A program made the position numbers and the translations under genes. Under the pieces are notes generated by a model. That model did not search any database. It was not told the DNA's origin and worked only from the letters and a program-made list of their open reading frames with translations. This document shows, piece after piece, positions 19,289 to 27,211 of a stretch of DNA of 64,000 bases. Each line of letters starts with the position of its first letter. Within the stretch, counting starts at the first letter, position 1. The DNA is from Aestuariivirga sp. (GTDB lineage Bacteria; Pseudomonadota; Alphaproteobacteria; Rhizobiales; Aestuariivirgaceae), in assembly GCF_020252395.1 (NCBI RefSeq), contig NZ_JADCDB010000031.1, positions 1 to 64,000 on the forward strand, written 5' to 3'.

Positions 19289-20292
19289 CAGAAGCCCCCG
19301 TAATCGATGCGCTGGCGGGCGCCGCTGCGGGCCGCCTCGCGCACCGCAAGGGCGATGGTCAGCGACTTGACGCCATCCGCGCCATCGGCCGCAGGGCGGC
19401 CCTTGCCGGCCACCGCCGCCTCAAAATCGGCAATGCCTTGCGTGTAGAGATCGTAAGCCGGATAGGACACGCGCTCACGGCCCTCTGCGGTGACGAGTTC
19501 CACCTCGCCAACGGGCTTCTGGGTCATGATGCCCCGGCCGAAGATCGAGCCTTCGGCGCCGTGGATCTCCAGCCCGCAGCCGGCATGGCGGTGGGTGAAG
19601 CTGTCATGCGCGAAGACCTGCACGCCTGACGGGGTCGACCAAACCGACATGCAGCTATCCTCCACCCCCTGGCCGAGGCCCGACTGCGTCATCTGTGCGA
19701 CGACATCAACCGGATCTTCGCCCAGATGAAAGCGCACCGTATCTGCATCATGCACGGTGATGTCCGGGATGACGCCACCGCCCGCGGCGGGATCGTTCAG
19801 CCGCCAGCCCTGAAGATGGGGCGGCAGGTAAACCGCGTGGTGCACGCGCATCGACAGCACCTTGCCCACGCGCCCATCGGCGACAAGCGCGCGGATGGCG
19901 CGGTGGCTGCCAGCGCAGCGCAGGTGATGGTTGGTGGCGAAAACCACGCCGCGGGCTTCCGCCGCGCGCACCATCCCGGATGCCTCGGCCAGGCTCATGC
20001 CCAGCGGCTTCTCGCACAGCACGTGTTTGCCGGCGGCGATGGCGCCCATGGCCTGCGGATGATGCTTCTCGTTGGTCGAGGAGATATAGACCGCGTCGAT
20101 CCCCGGCGCCGCCAGGGCCGCCTCAAGACTGGTGCCCCATGACGGGATCCGGTGGCGCGCCGCAAATTCCCCAGCCCGCTCCGCCGTTCCGCTCACCACA
20201 TGCGCCACGGAGCCACCGGGCTGGGCCCGCATGGCCGGGATCATGTATTCCGCCGCAATCGTACTGGCACCGACGAGCAACCAATTCACCAC
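19288..20292 (-). CDS. Gfo/Idh/MocA-family NAD(P)-dependent oxidoreductase
   Basis: The 334-residue protein starts with GTG (20292 or the next codon 20289), with AGGAGG just upstream. It has a Rossmann fold (NWLLVGASTIAAEYMIPAMR, residues 3-22), the conserved ENE-like region VYISSTNEKHHPQAM and the sugar-dehydrogenase motif CEKPLGMSLAEA near 93, whose EKP lysine is catalytic in this family. The C-terminal alpha/beta domain binds substrate. Members oxidise sugars, inositols or hexuronates. It is the first gene of the long minus-strand operon and lies directly behind the paired operators. Confidence 0.93.
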   Translation of the reverse strand: MVNWLLVGASTIAAEYMIPAMRAQPGGSVAHVVSGTAERAGEFAARHRIPSWGTSLEAALAAPGIDAVYISSTNEKHHPQAMGAIAAGKHVLCEKPLGMSLAEASGMVRAAEARGVVFATNHHLRCAGSHRAIRALVADGRVGKVLSMRVHHAVYLPPHLQGWRLNDPAAGGGVIPDITVHDADTVRFHLGEDPVDVVAQMTQSGLGQGVEDSCMSVWSTPSGVQVFAHDSFTHRHAGCGLEIHGAEGSIFGRGIMTQKPVGEVELVTAEGRERVSYPAYDLYTQGIADFEAAVAGKGRPAADGADGVKSLTIALAVREAARSGARQRIDYGGF

Positions 20293-20317
20293 GGCCTCCT
20301 CTGGCGAATGATGTATC

Positions 20318-20367
20318 GTTCCATTGGAACGTTCCGATCAATACTGGAACGTTCCGGAGGGAGTCAA
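20318..20367 (-). promoter_or_regulatory. Operon promoter with two GGAACGTTCC operators
   Basis: GGAACGTTCC occurs at 20326-20335 and again at 20346-20355, centre-to-centre exactly 20 bp, so both copies lie on the same face of the helix. On the minus strand a TTGACT hexamer (20367-20362) sits just upstream of the second copy, and an AT-rich TATTGA-like -10 lies between the copies. A bound repressor would therefore cover the promoter. The palindrome with central CG fits LacI-family operators, and the LacI gene closing this operon is the natural candidate. The palindromes are seen directly; promoter and partner are inferred. Confidence 0.75.
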
Positions 20368-20426
20368 TGGGCTTGTGATCTGACAGGGCTTCGTCCGTTA
20401 ATGTCCGATGGCAGGGCCGGTTGTGC

Positions 20427-20466
20427 TTGCGCAACGGACCCTCAAGCGCCTCTGCACGTGAGGGCG
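20427..20466. repeat. Palindromic repeat related to the one at 6469-6496
   Basis: This element contains GCGCAACGGACCCTCAAGCGC followed by an imperfect partner ending GTGAGGGC. On the opposite strand near 6487-6506 the same order is seen with two base differences. Both elements fold by pairing CCCTCA with TGAGGG. They flank the two ends of the long catabolic operon. Confidence 0.55.
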
Positions 20467-20575
20467 GAACGCCACGCCGGCCTTTGAACCCGTGACCCGG
20501 GCGCAACCTTCGCTTGGCAAGCGATTGGATATGTTCGCACAATGCGCACCGGCGACTGGCAATGGGCAAAGACCG

Positions 20576-21388
20576 TCAGGCCGTGGCAGCCGCCTTCGGG
20601 CGGAAACGGTTTGCGAGGACGACCAGCAGGATGCCCGGGATGAACACCACCGTGGCGATGGCCGGATAAAGGGGCGAGGAGCCGACCGCGATGCCGGAGA
20701 AGATGAAGGTGGGGATGGTCCGCGTCGAGCCCGCGAGGCTGTAGGTGATATAGAAATTGCCCCAGCTCAGCAGGAAGGCGAAGATCGCGGCGGAGAAGAT
20801 GCCGGGCCAGAGCAGCGGGATGGTCACGTGGCGGTAGACCTCCCAGGTGGAGGCGCCGCAGTCGCGCGCGGCATCCTCCAGCACGGGATCGAAATTATAG
20901 ACCTGCACCGCCACGATGACCATGGCGAAGGGTGCGATGTAGACGATGTGGCCGATGATGGCGGTGACCAGCCCCGTGTTGAAGCCGAACCAGCGGCCCA
21001 AGACCGAGAACCACAGCAGCAGCACGATGCCGAGGAGGAGCTGCGGGAAGGCCAGCGGCGCCCCCGCCAGCCCCTGGAAGGCGCGCTTGCCGGTGAAGCG
21101 GTAACGCACCGCGACGATGGCCGCCATGGCGCCGATGCTGGTGGCGATGACGGTGGCAAAGGCGGCGATGATGGTGGAATTCCACAGTGCCGTGAGCGCC
21201 GGGCCGGACTTGAACAGCGCGCCATACCATTTGAGCGACACGCCATCGAAGGGCAGCGTGAGGAAGCGCCCCTCCTGGAAGGAGAAGGCGATGAGCGTGA
21301 AGATGGGGATGTAGAAGAACACCAGCACCGCGGCCATCGCGCCATAGAGGATGACGTTGGCGAGTGCGCTTTCAAAGCGGTGGTTCAT
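20576..21388 (-). CDS. ABC transporter permease (spermidine/putrescine PotC type)
   Basis: The 270-residue inner-membrane protein has about six hydrophobic segments, starting ILYGAMAAVLVFFYIPIFTL. Its EAA loop DAARDCGASTWEVYRHVTIP is near residue 175. PotC/YdcV-type permeases have this length and the N-terminal segment LIAFSFQEGRFLTLPFDGVS. It forms the channel with the preceding PotB-type permease, whose stop codon overlaps its start (ATGA). It is the last gene of the importer operon. Confidence 0.92.
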   Translation of the reverse strand: MNHRFESALANVILYGAMAAVLVFFYIPIFTLIAFSFQEGRFLTLPFDGVSLKWYGALFKSGPALTALWNSTIIAAFATVIATSIGAMAAIVAVRYRFTGKRAFQGLAGAPLAFPQLLLGIVLLLWFSVLGRWFGFNTGLVTAIIGHIVYIAPFAMVIVAVQVYNFDPVLEDAARDCGASTWEVYRHVTIPLLWPGIFSAAIFAFLLSWGNFYITYSLAGSTRTIPTFIFSGIAVGSSPLYPAIATVVFIPGILLVVLANRFRPKAAATA

Positions 21389-22251
21389 TGGCCGGCCTTC
21401 CGCATGCCGGCGACACGGCTGAACAGCAGAACGACGAAGATGGCAACGGCCATCAGCACCAGCGTGAGCGCAGCCCCCAAGGGCCAGTTGACGCGCGTCT
21501 CGAAGGTCTGGCGGATCAGCTCCGCCGACATGGGCGATTTGCCGCCGCCCAGCACCTTGGGCTCGAGGAAGACGCCGACACCCAACAGGAAGATCAGCAC
21601 GCTGCCGGCCCAGATGCCGGGCCGCGACAGCGGCAGCGTCACCTCCCAGAAGGCGCGGAACTTGCCCGCGCCGGCATCATAAGCCGCGAGGATGAGCGAG
21701 CGGTCGATGTTGTCGATCGAGAGGTAGATGGTGAAGATGGCGAATGGCAGGAGGTTGTAGACCATCCCTAACAGCGTGGCCCAGTCGGTGAAAAGGAAGG
21801 CCACCGTTTCCGGCGGGAAGCCCATCTGCATCAGAAGGTAATTCGCCGCGCCCTTCTTGTCGAGGAACAGCACCCAGCCGAAGGTCTTCAGCGTGGCGTC
21901 CGTGATGAAGGCGAAGGTGATGAGCACCTTGATTTCGCTGTCGAGCCGCTTGAAGCGCGTGGCCAGCCCATAGGCGATGGGGAGGGCGATGACGATGCAG
22001 ACGGCGACGCAGGCCACCGCCATGACCAGCGTATGGCCGAGGATGGTCCAGTAATGCGGCTTGGAGAACACGTCCGTCCAGGTGGCGAGGTTCCAGGTCC
22101 AGTTGAGCTGGAAGTTCTGAGTCTTCTGAAAGGTGAGGACGAAGGTCATCACCAGCGGCGCCAGGAAGCAGGTTGTCTGCAGGATGACGCTCGGCAGCGC
22201 CTTCACCCAGAGCTCCGGGTCACGCCAGCTGCGGGAGACCTCCATGTCCAT
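21385..22251 (-). CDS. ABC transporter permease (PotB type)
   Basis: The 288-residue permease has a first hydrophobic segment VILQTTCFLAPLVMTFVLTF and a long periplasmic loop containing WTWNLATWTDVFSKPHYW. The central EAA motif is ILAAYDAGAGKFRAFWEVTL near residue 195. This is the PotB/YdcU-type partner of the PotC-like protein. It follows the ATPase gene after only 3 bases. The transported molecule may be a polyamine or another small cation or acid. Confidence 0.92.
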   Translation of the reverse strand: MDMEVSRSWRDPELWVKALPSVILQTTCFLAPLVMTFVLTFQKTQNFQLNWTWNLATWTDVFSKPHYWTILGHTLVMAVACVAVCIVIALPIAYGLATRFKRLDSEIKVLITFAFITDATLKTFGWVLFLDKKGAANYLLMQMGFPPETVAFLFTDWATLLGMVYNLLPFAIFTIYLSIDNIDRSLILAAYDAGAGKFRAFWEVTLPLSRPGIWAGSVLIFLLGVGVFLEPKVLGGGKSPMSAELIRQTFETRVNWPLGAALTLVLMAVAIFVVLLFSRVAGMRKAGQ

Positions 22252-22254
22252 GGC

Positions 22255-23358
22255 TCACGCCTCGCCCGGCTTCAGGACCCAGATCTCCTTCTTGGACCAG
22301 CCGAGCCACACGTCCTCGCCCAGCTGCATCGGCAGGTGAGAGGCGCCCTGGATTTCGATGGCGAGTTCATGGCCTTGGCGGCTGCGCGCGCGGTACTGCA
22401 CCGTTCCGCCCTTGGTGAAGACCTCGGTGACGGTGGCGGGAAGCTTGCAGTCGACGTCCGCGTCCTTGTCGCAGCGGCGGATGAGCTCGGGGCGCACATT
22501 CATCAGCGCTGCCCCCTGCCCCACATCGGCGGCAACGAGCGATGCTGGCAGGCTTGCCTGCGCATCGGCGATCTCGCTGCTGGTGTAGGTGACGCGATCG
22601 GCGTTGCGGCCGGTGACGGTGATGGGCATCAGGTTGGTTTCGCCGATGAAGCCGGCGACGAAGGGATCCGCCGGGCGGTAATAGATGTCGGCGGGCTCGC
22701 CCAGCTGCAGGATCTTTCCGGCGCGCATCACGCAGATGCGGTCGGCCAGCATCATGGCCTCTTCCAGATCATGCGTCACGTGCACGAAGGTGACGCCCAC
22801 CGAGCGGTGCAGCCGCTTCAGCTCCGCCTGCAGCACCTTCTTGAGCTTCACGTCGAGGGCCGAGAGCGGCTCGTCGAGGAGGAGCAGCTTGGGCGAGGAA
22901 ATCATCGAGCGGGCCAGCGCCACGCGCTGCTGCTCGCCGCCCGAGAGTGCGCGCGGATAGCGCGTCAGATATTCGGGCTTCAGCTCCATGAGGCGGATCA
23001 TCTCCTCCACCTGGGTGGCGATTGCCCTGGGTTCGACCTTGCGCAGCTTCAGAGGGAAGCCGATGTTCTGGGCCACCGTCATGTGCGGGAACAGCGCCAG
23101 CTTCTGAAACACCATGGAGGTGGGGCGCAGCGCTGCGGGAACGCCCGCCATGTCCTGCCCCTCGATGCGGATCGTGCCTGAGGTCGTGTCCTCGAAGCCG
23201 GCGATTTGCTTCAAGAGTGTGGTCTTGCCGCAGCCCGAAGGGCCGACGAGCGCGATGAACTCGCCGGGCCGCACATCGAGCGACACGCCCTTCAGCGCCG
23301 GATAGGCGCCGTAGGACTTGTGGACGCCGGTGATGGAAAGGATGGGGCCGTCGGTCAT
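22255..23358 (-). CDS. ABC transporter ATP-binding protein (PotA type)
   Basis: The ATG at 23358 gives 367 residues beginning MTDGPILSITGVHKSYGAYP; the longer frame to 23625 is the shadow of the binding-protein gene. Walker A is GPSGCGKTTLLKQIAGF near 38, the signature is LSGGEQQRVALARSMI near 138, Walker B is LLLLDEPLSALD, and the H-loop is HVTHDLEEAM. A C-terminal TOBE domain (from about 280) is present. It drives the PotB/PotC-type channel. Confidence 0.94.
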   Translation of the reverse strand: MTDGPILSITGVHKSYGAYPALKGVSLDVRPGEFIALVGPSGCGKTTLLKQIAGFEDTTSGTIRIEGQDMAGVPAALRPTSMVFQKLALFPHMTVAQNIGFPLKLRKVEPRAIATQVEEMIRLMELKPEYLTRYPRALSGGEQQRVALARSMISSPKLLLLDEPLSALDVKLKKVLQAELKRLHRSVGVTFVHVTHDLEEAMMLADRICVMRAGKILQLGEPADIYYRPADPFVAGFIGETNLMPITVTGRNADRVTYTSSEIADAQASLPASLVAADVGQGAALMNVRPELIRRCDKDADVDCKLPATVTEVFTKGGTVQYRARSRQGHELAIEIQGASHLPMQLGEDVWLGWSKKEIWVLKPGEA

Positions 23359-23377
23359 TGTCTTCCGGAAAAGAGAA

Positions 23378-23407
23378 GGGCCGGGCATGGGGCAGCATGT
23401 CCGGCCC
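23378..23407. terminator. Stem-loop between PotD-like and PotA-like genes
   Basis: GGGCCGGGCATG (23378-23389) pairs with CATGTCCGGCCC (23396-23407), with one mismatch in twelve and a GGGCAG loop. It fills most of the 58-base spacer downstream of the binding-protein gene. As with the other transporter operons here, it may protect the binding-protein mRNA or reduce read-through. Confidence 0.55.
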
Positions 23408-23416
23408 GTTAAGACG

Positions 23417-24601
23417 TCACTGCGCGGCGGCGAGTTCTTCCTGCCAGATCGCCAGCATCTCGTCGATGTTGGGCGCGATGCGATGCATCTGCGAATTATC
23501 GTAGGCGTGCCACATATAGTCCATCTGCAGGATGTCCTTCTCCTCCGGCGTGAAGACGGATTCGACGGCCTTGTTGGTGACGACGTTGCAGGTGGAATCA
23601 AGCAGCGCCAGGATATGCGCGGCATCCTTGGAGACGACGTGCTTCAGCAGATTCTGGGAGAGCTCCGGCTGGTCCGTCTCCTTCAGCACGGCGGTGGCCT
23701 CGACCCAGATGATGCCCTGCTTCAGGCCGTTCTTCGGCTCCGGCACGATGGCCATGATATTCTTGTGGCCCTGCTTGCGAACGGCCGAGGTGAGGTAGGA
23801 ACCGGCCCCGATGCAGCCCAGCAGCGACCCGTCGAGCAGGCCCTTCTGCGCCTGCGTCAGGTCGCCCACCAGCGTGCGGGTGTTCTTGAACATGGCGCGC
23901 AGCACCAGGCGCACTTCGTTGAGCTGCTTCTCGTCCAGCGGCTCGTAAGGATTGATGCCGGCATGCAGCGCCATGGGCAGGATGGGCCAGTCGCCCCAGT
24001 CCATGACGCAGATCTTGTCCTTGTTGGCGGGGTCGAAGACAGCGTCATAGGTCTTCCACACTTCGGGCTTGGTCACGTCGGTGTTGATACAGGGGCCGAC
24101 CCAGCCCCAGCGCGTTGCCACGCCTATGGTCTTGCCGTCGTTCATCAGGGGCTCGAAGGGCGGTTTGAACTGGTCGTAGAAGTCGGCGTAGACGTCCTTG
24201 TAGTCGTCGGGGTTGAGCTCCATGGCGAGGCCCGCGGGGCCCATGCGGGTGATCCACGGCATGTCGCTCGACACGATGTCGACTTCGCGCGAGGCGCCGG
24301 CCTGCAGCTTGGCGAAGCCGCCGGGGCTGTCGACGATCAGGTCAAAGCTGATCTCGGTGTCATTAGCCTTGTTGAAGGGATCGATGATGCGCGGGTCGTT
24401 GTAGCCTTCCCAGCACATGTAGGTCATCTGCGTGGCGGCCTGCGCCTGGCGCGCGCTCATGCGGGCGAGCACGGCGACGCCCGCGGCACCGGCCATGCCC
24501 TTCAGCAGGCGGCGGCGGTTGAGCCCTGCCTCGTCAAGGCCCATGGCCCTGATCTGGCGCTGATAGTATTGCGGCAGGTCGCTGTACCAGGTCTTCGACA
24601 T
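23417..24601 (-). CDS. Extracellular solute-binding protein (PotD type, probable Tat export)
   Basis: The 394-residue protein has a twin-arginine-like leader in an unusually late position. NRRRLLKGMAGAAGVAVLAR starts around residue 28, followed by MSARQAQA and a likely cleavage before ATQMTYMCWEG. The leader's n-region (MSKTWYSDLPQYYQRQIRAM) is long, as in several alphaproteobacterial PotD-like proteins. The mature part has the PotD/family 1 features WEGYNDPRIIDPFNKAND and SREVDIVSSDMPWITRMG. It captures the substrate for the following ATPase and permeases. The gene starts 14 bases after the LuxR-type regulator stop. Confidence 0.92.
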   Translation of the reverse strand: MSKTWYSDLPQYYQRQIRAMGLDEAGLNRRRLLKGMAGAAGVAVLARMSARQAQAATQMTYMCWEGYNDPRIIDPFNKANDTEISFDLIVDSPGGFAKLQAGASREVDIVSSDMPWITRMGPAGLAMELNPDDYKDVYADFYDQFKPPFEPLMNDGKTIGVATRWGWVGPCINTDVTKPEVWKTYDAVFDPANKDKICVMDWGDWPILPMALHAGINPYEPLDEKQLNEVRLVLRAMFKNTRTLVGDLTQAQKGLLDGSLLGCIGAGSYLTSAVRKQGHKNIMAIVPEPKNGLKQGIIWVEATAVLKETDQPELSQNLLKHVVSKDAAHILALLDSTCNVVTNKAVESVFTPEEKDILQMDYMWHAYDNSQMHRIAPNIDEMLAIWQEELAAAQ

Positions 24602-24615
24602 GAGTGTTCCTCCGG

Positions 24616-25461
24616 TTATCGTGATGTGCGCCGATGCTGTGGGATTTGCGCGGCTTCGGCCATATCCCTTGGGGAATAGGGCTCCGGCGACAGGCCCAGG
24701 AAGGCGGCGAAAAGCTCCGCCTGGGTGGAAACCTTCAGCTTGCGGTAGATGTTCTTGCGGTGGATCTTCACCGTGCCCGGGCTGATCGCCAGCTGCATGG
24801 CAATCGACTCGGTCGAATGCCCGCGCAGCACCATGGTGACGATCTCGCGTTCACGTAACGTCAGGCTTTCGAAGGCGGGATGCGCGGTGCGCGGCTGCGA
24901 CTGTTCCCGGCGCGCGTGCAGGTTGGACCAATGGCCCGCACAGAGGGCGCCAATGGCGGGCTCCAGCGCGCGCAGGATCTCGAGATCGGAGCGGGTGATG
25001 GGCGGGGAAGAGTCCCAGCGGCCGAAAGAGGTGACGCCGGTGAGGCCACCGCCGATATCGAAGAACACGCCGATTTCCTCGCCGATGCCGGTGCGGCCGT
25101 AATGGATGCGGAAGTATTCGCTGCGCCGGAAATGATCGGGCGCCACGTCGTGCAGCCGATAACAGCCGTCGCGGCGGCCCTCCTCGACGAGGCGGAAGAA
25201 GGGATCGAGCAGGAAGGGCCCGTCGGCATAATCCTCGGCGATGATGCGGTGGCGGGGCCCGTCCAGCGTGTCGGCCAGGGTCAGCGGGCGCGCCGTGCCG
25301 GCATAGGCGAAGACCATTACGAAGTCGAAGTCGACGAGGCGCCTCACGCTGGCCAGCAGCGCGGGAACGAAAGAGGGCGCCCGCTGGGCAGCGGCGATTT
25401 CGGCAATGGCGCGGCTCCACTGCTCGAGCAGGCGCAGCTTGGGGGCGGTGTGGGTCATCAT
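24616..25461 (-). CDS. LuxR-type transcriptional regulator
   Basis: The protein has about 281 residues. The C-terminal LuxR/NarL helix-turn-helix is clear: LTLREREIVTMVLRGHSTES then IAMQLAISPGTVKIHRKNIY, about residues 208-250. The N-terminal 180 residues look like a GAF/autoinducer-binding-like sensor without the Trp/Tyr/Asp set of acyl-homoserine-lactone receptors. The start is uncertain: tandem ATGs at 25461 and 25458, or an ATG at 25482 inside the palindromic upstream region. It is probably the first gene of the transporter operon and is divergent from the alcohol dehydrogenase, so it may control both. Confidence 0.88.
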   Translation of the reverse strand: MMTHTAPKLRLLEQWSRAIAEIAAAQRAPSFVPALLASVRRLVDFDFVMVFAYAGTARPLTLADTLDGPRHRIIAEDYADGPFLLDPFFRLVEEGRRDGCYRLHDVAPDHFRRSEYFRIHYGRTGIGEEIGVFFDIGGGLTGVTSFGRWDSSPPITRSDLEILRALEPAIGALCAGHWSNLHARREQSQPRTAHPAFESLTLREREIVTMVLRGHSTESIAMQLAISPGTVKIHRKNIYRKLKVSTQAELFAAFLGLSPEPYSPRDMAEAAQIPQHRRTSR

Positions 25462-25468
25462 CCTTTGG

Positions 25469-25491
25469 GGATATGGCCACATCCCGTGGCC
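25469..25491. promoter_or_regulatory. Overlapping inverted repeats in the LuxR/ADH divergent spacer
   Basis: GGATATGGCCACATCC (25469-25484) is palindromic except for one symmetric pair. It overlaps a second inverted repeat, GGCCAC (25475-25480) with GTGGCC (25486-25491). The site is between, or at the edge of, two divergent genes (a LuxR-type regulator and adh), a natural position for an autoregulatory operator. Binding by the LuxR protein is inference. Confidence 0.45.
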
Positions 25492-25532
25492 GAAATCTAT
25501 CCTCGCGCCCGAACCGCAATTGAGGGATGACC

Positions 25533-26567
25533 ATGACGCAGACGATGAAGGCCGCCGTTCTCCATGAACTGAGGACGCCCCTGAAGATCGAGCAGGTGCC
25601 GGTGCCGGTGCCGGGCCATGGTGACCTGCTTATCAAGGTGACGGCCTGCGGCGTGTGCCACAGCGACCTCCATGCGGTGGATGGCGACTGGACGCCGCCG
25701 CCGGCAATCCCACTGATCCCCGGCCATGAGGTGGCGGGCAAGGTGGCGAAACTTGGCCCCGGCGTCACCGGCTTCAAGGTGGGCGACGAGGTGGGCGTGC
25801 CGTGGATGTATTCCGCCTGCGGACAGTGCGAATTCTGCCTCTCCGGCATGGAGACCATCTGCAAGTCAGCCGAGGCCACGGGCTATACCAAACCCGGTGG
25901 CTATGCGGAATATCTCGTGGCGCCGGCCGCCTATGTGGGCCGGCTCCCCGAAGGCACTGACCCCTATGGCATGGCGCCCATCCTCTGCGCCGGTGTGACC
26001 ACCTATCGCGGCCTGAAGCGCACGGGGGCGCGGCCCGGCCAGTGGGTGGCCATTCTCGGCATCGGGGGCTTGGGCCATATCGCCATCCAGTATGCGCGCG
26101 CCATGGGGCTGCGCGTGGCGGCGGTGGACGTATCCAATGAGAAGCTGGAGCTGGCAAAGTCGCTCGGCGCCGAGATCGTGGTGAATGGCGCGGAGACCGA
26201 TCCCGTGGCCTTCATGCAGGACAAGATCGGCGGCACGCATGCGGCGGTCGTCACCGCAGTGGCCAGCAAGGCCTTCGAGCAGGCGGTGCTGATTCTCCGT
26301 CCCGGCGGCACGGTGGCCTATATTGGCCTTCCGGGCGGCAAGTCGGACGAGATCCGCGCCTCGATCTCCGCCATCACCAACTGGGAGCTCTCGGTCAGGG
26401 GATCGAACGTCGGCACGCGGCAGGACCTCAACGAGGCCATAGCCTTCGCCGTTAACGGCCTCGTCAAGGCAACGATCCGCACAGTTGAGCTGGAGCAGAT
26501 CAACGCCGTGCTCGACGAGATGCGCAAGGGCCGGATCGTCGGCCGCGTGGTGCTGAAACTCGCCTGA
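25533..26567 (+). CDS. adhP: Zinc-dependent alcohol dehydrogenase (AdhP type)
   Basis: The protein has about 344 residues. The catalytic-zinc region is CGVCHSDLHAVDGDW near residue 37, followed by GHEVAGKV. The structural-zinc cysteines are in SACGQCEFCLSGMETIC near 90. The Rossmann motif GIGGLGHIAIQYARAMG is near 170. These are the features of propanol-preferring AdhP enzymes, which oxidise short alcohols with NAD. ATGs at 25527 and 25533 are in frame; GAGGG is better spaced for 25533. It is transcribed alone, divergent from the LuxR gene. Confidence 0.93.
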   Translation: MTQTMKAAVLHELRTPLKIEQVPVPVPGHGDLLIKVTACGVCHSDLHAVDGDWTPPPAIPLIPGHEVAGKVAKLGPGVTGFKVGDEVGVPWMYSACGQCEFCLSGMETICKSAEATGYTKPGGYAEYLVAPAAYVGRLPEGTDPYGMAPILCAGVTTYRGLKRTGARPGQWVAILGIGGLGHIAIQYARAMGLRVAAVDVSNEKLELAKSLGAEIVVNGAETDPVAFMQDKIGGTHAAVVTAVASKAFEQAVLILRPGGTVAYIGLPGGKSDEIRASISAITNWELSVRGSNVGTRQDLNEAIAFAVNGLVKATIRTVELEQINAVLDEMRKGRIVGRVVLKLA

Positions 26568-26650
26568 GCGCCTGTTCACACGCGCCACGGCGCACTGGAA
26601 CCGCGCCCGCACTTGCGCCATACACGCGGGACCTTTCCGGGGTGCAGCGA

Positions 26651-27211
26651 ATGACGCATCTGTGGGACAGGGCCGAGCAGCTACCGAACAGGGAACGCGT
26701 GGGGCTGACACCCGAAGGTGCTGCGGCCCTCGCGAAGGCGGGGATCAAGGTCACCGTCGAGGACAGCTCGGTCAGGGCCATTCCGATCGACGGCTACAAA
26801 GCCGCGGGCTGCGCAATCGCGCCTGAGAACCTCTGGCCCCAGGCGCCGGAGGATGCCATCGTTTTCGGGCTCAAGGAACTGCCGGACGACGGCACACCCC
26901 TCACCCACCGCCACATCATGTTCGGCCATGCCTACAAGGGCCAGCCGGCGGGGCAGGTGCTGCTCAAGCGCTTCACGGCGGGCGGCGGCACGCTTTATGA
27001 CCTCGAATATCTGGTCGACGACACGGGGCGGCGCGTCGCCGCCTTCGGCTACTGGGCGGACTTTGCGGGCGCCGCCATTTCGCTCAAGGCTTGGGCGGCG
27101 CAGAAAAAGGGCTTCCTGTGCGGAGCGGCCGCGCGCGCCTGCGCAAGGGCGCAGGCGCGGAGGAATGGGAAGACACGGGAAGACGGCAACCCTATACTCG
27201 CCGCCGATTGA
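26651..27211 (+). pseudogene. Truncated saccharopine dehydrogenase (LYS1-type) N-terminal part
   Basis: The first ~158 residues (MTHLWDRAEQLPNRERVGLT, then GLKELPDDGTPLTHRHIMFG and TLYDLEYLVDDTGRRVAAFG) match the N-terminal half of the lysine-forming NAD saccharopine dehydrogenase. That enzyme is normally about 350 residues. The NAD-binding and C-terminal parts are absent. After residue 158 the frame reads through low-complexity Ala/Arg sequence and stops at 27211. The break coincides with a perfect inverted repeat (27134-27159), and the GH3 gene begins within the tail. It is very likely non-functional, although the truncated frame is still open. Confidence 0.75.
27134..27159. repeat. 11-bp perfect inverted repeat at the truncation point
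   Basis: CGCGCCTGCGC (27134-27144) and GCGCAGGCGCG (27149-27159) pair exactly around AAGG. The hairpin lies where saccharopine dehydrogenase similarity ends and just before the GH3 start. It may be part of the rearrangement scar or a transcript structure. No T tract follows. Confidence 0.6.
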
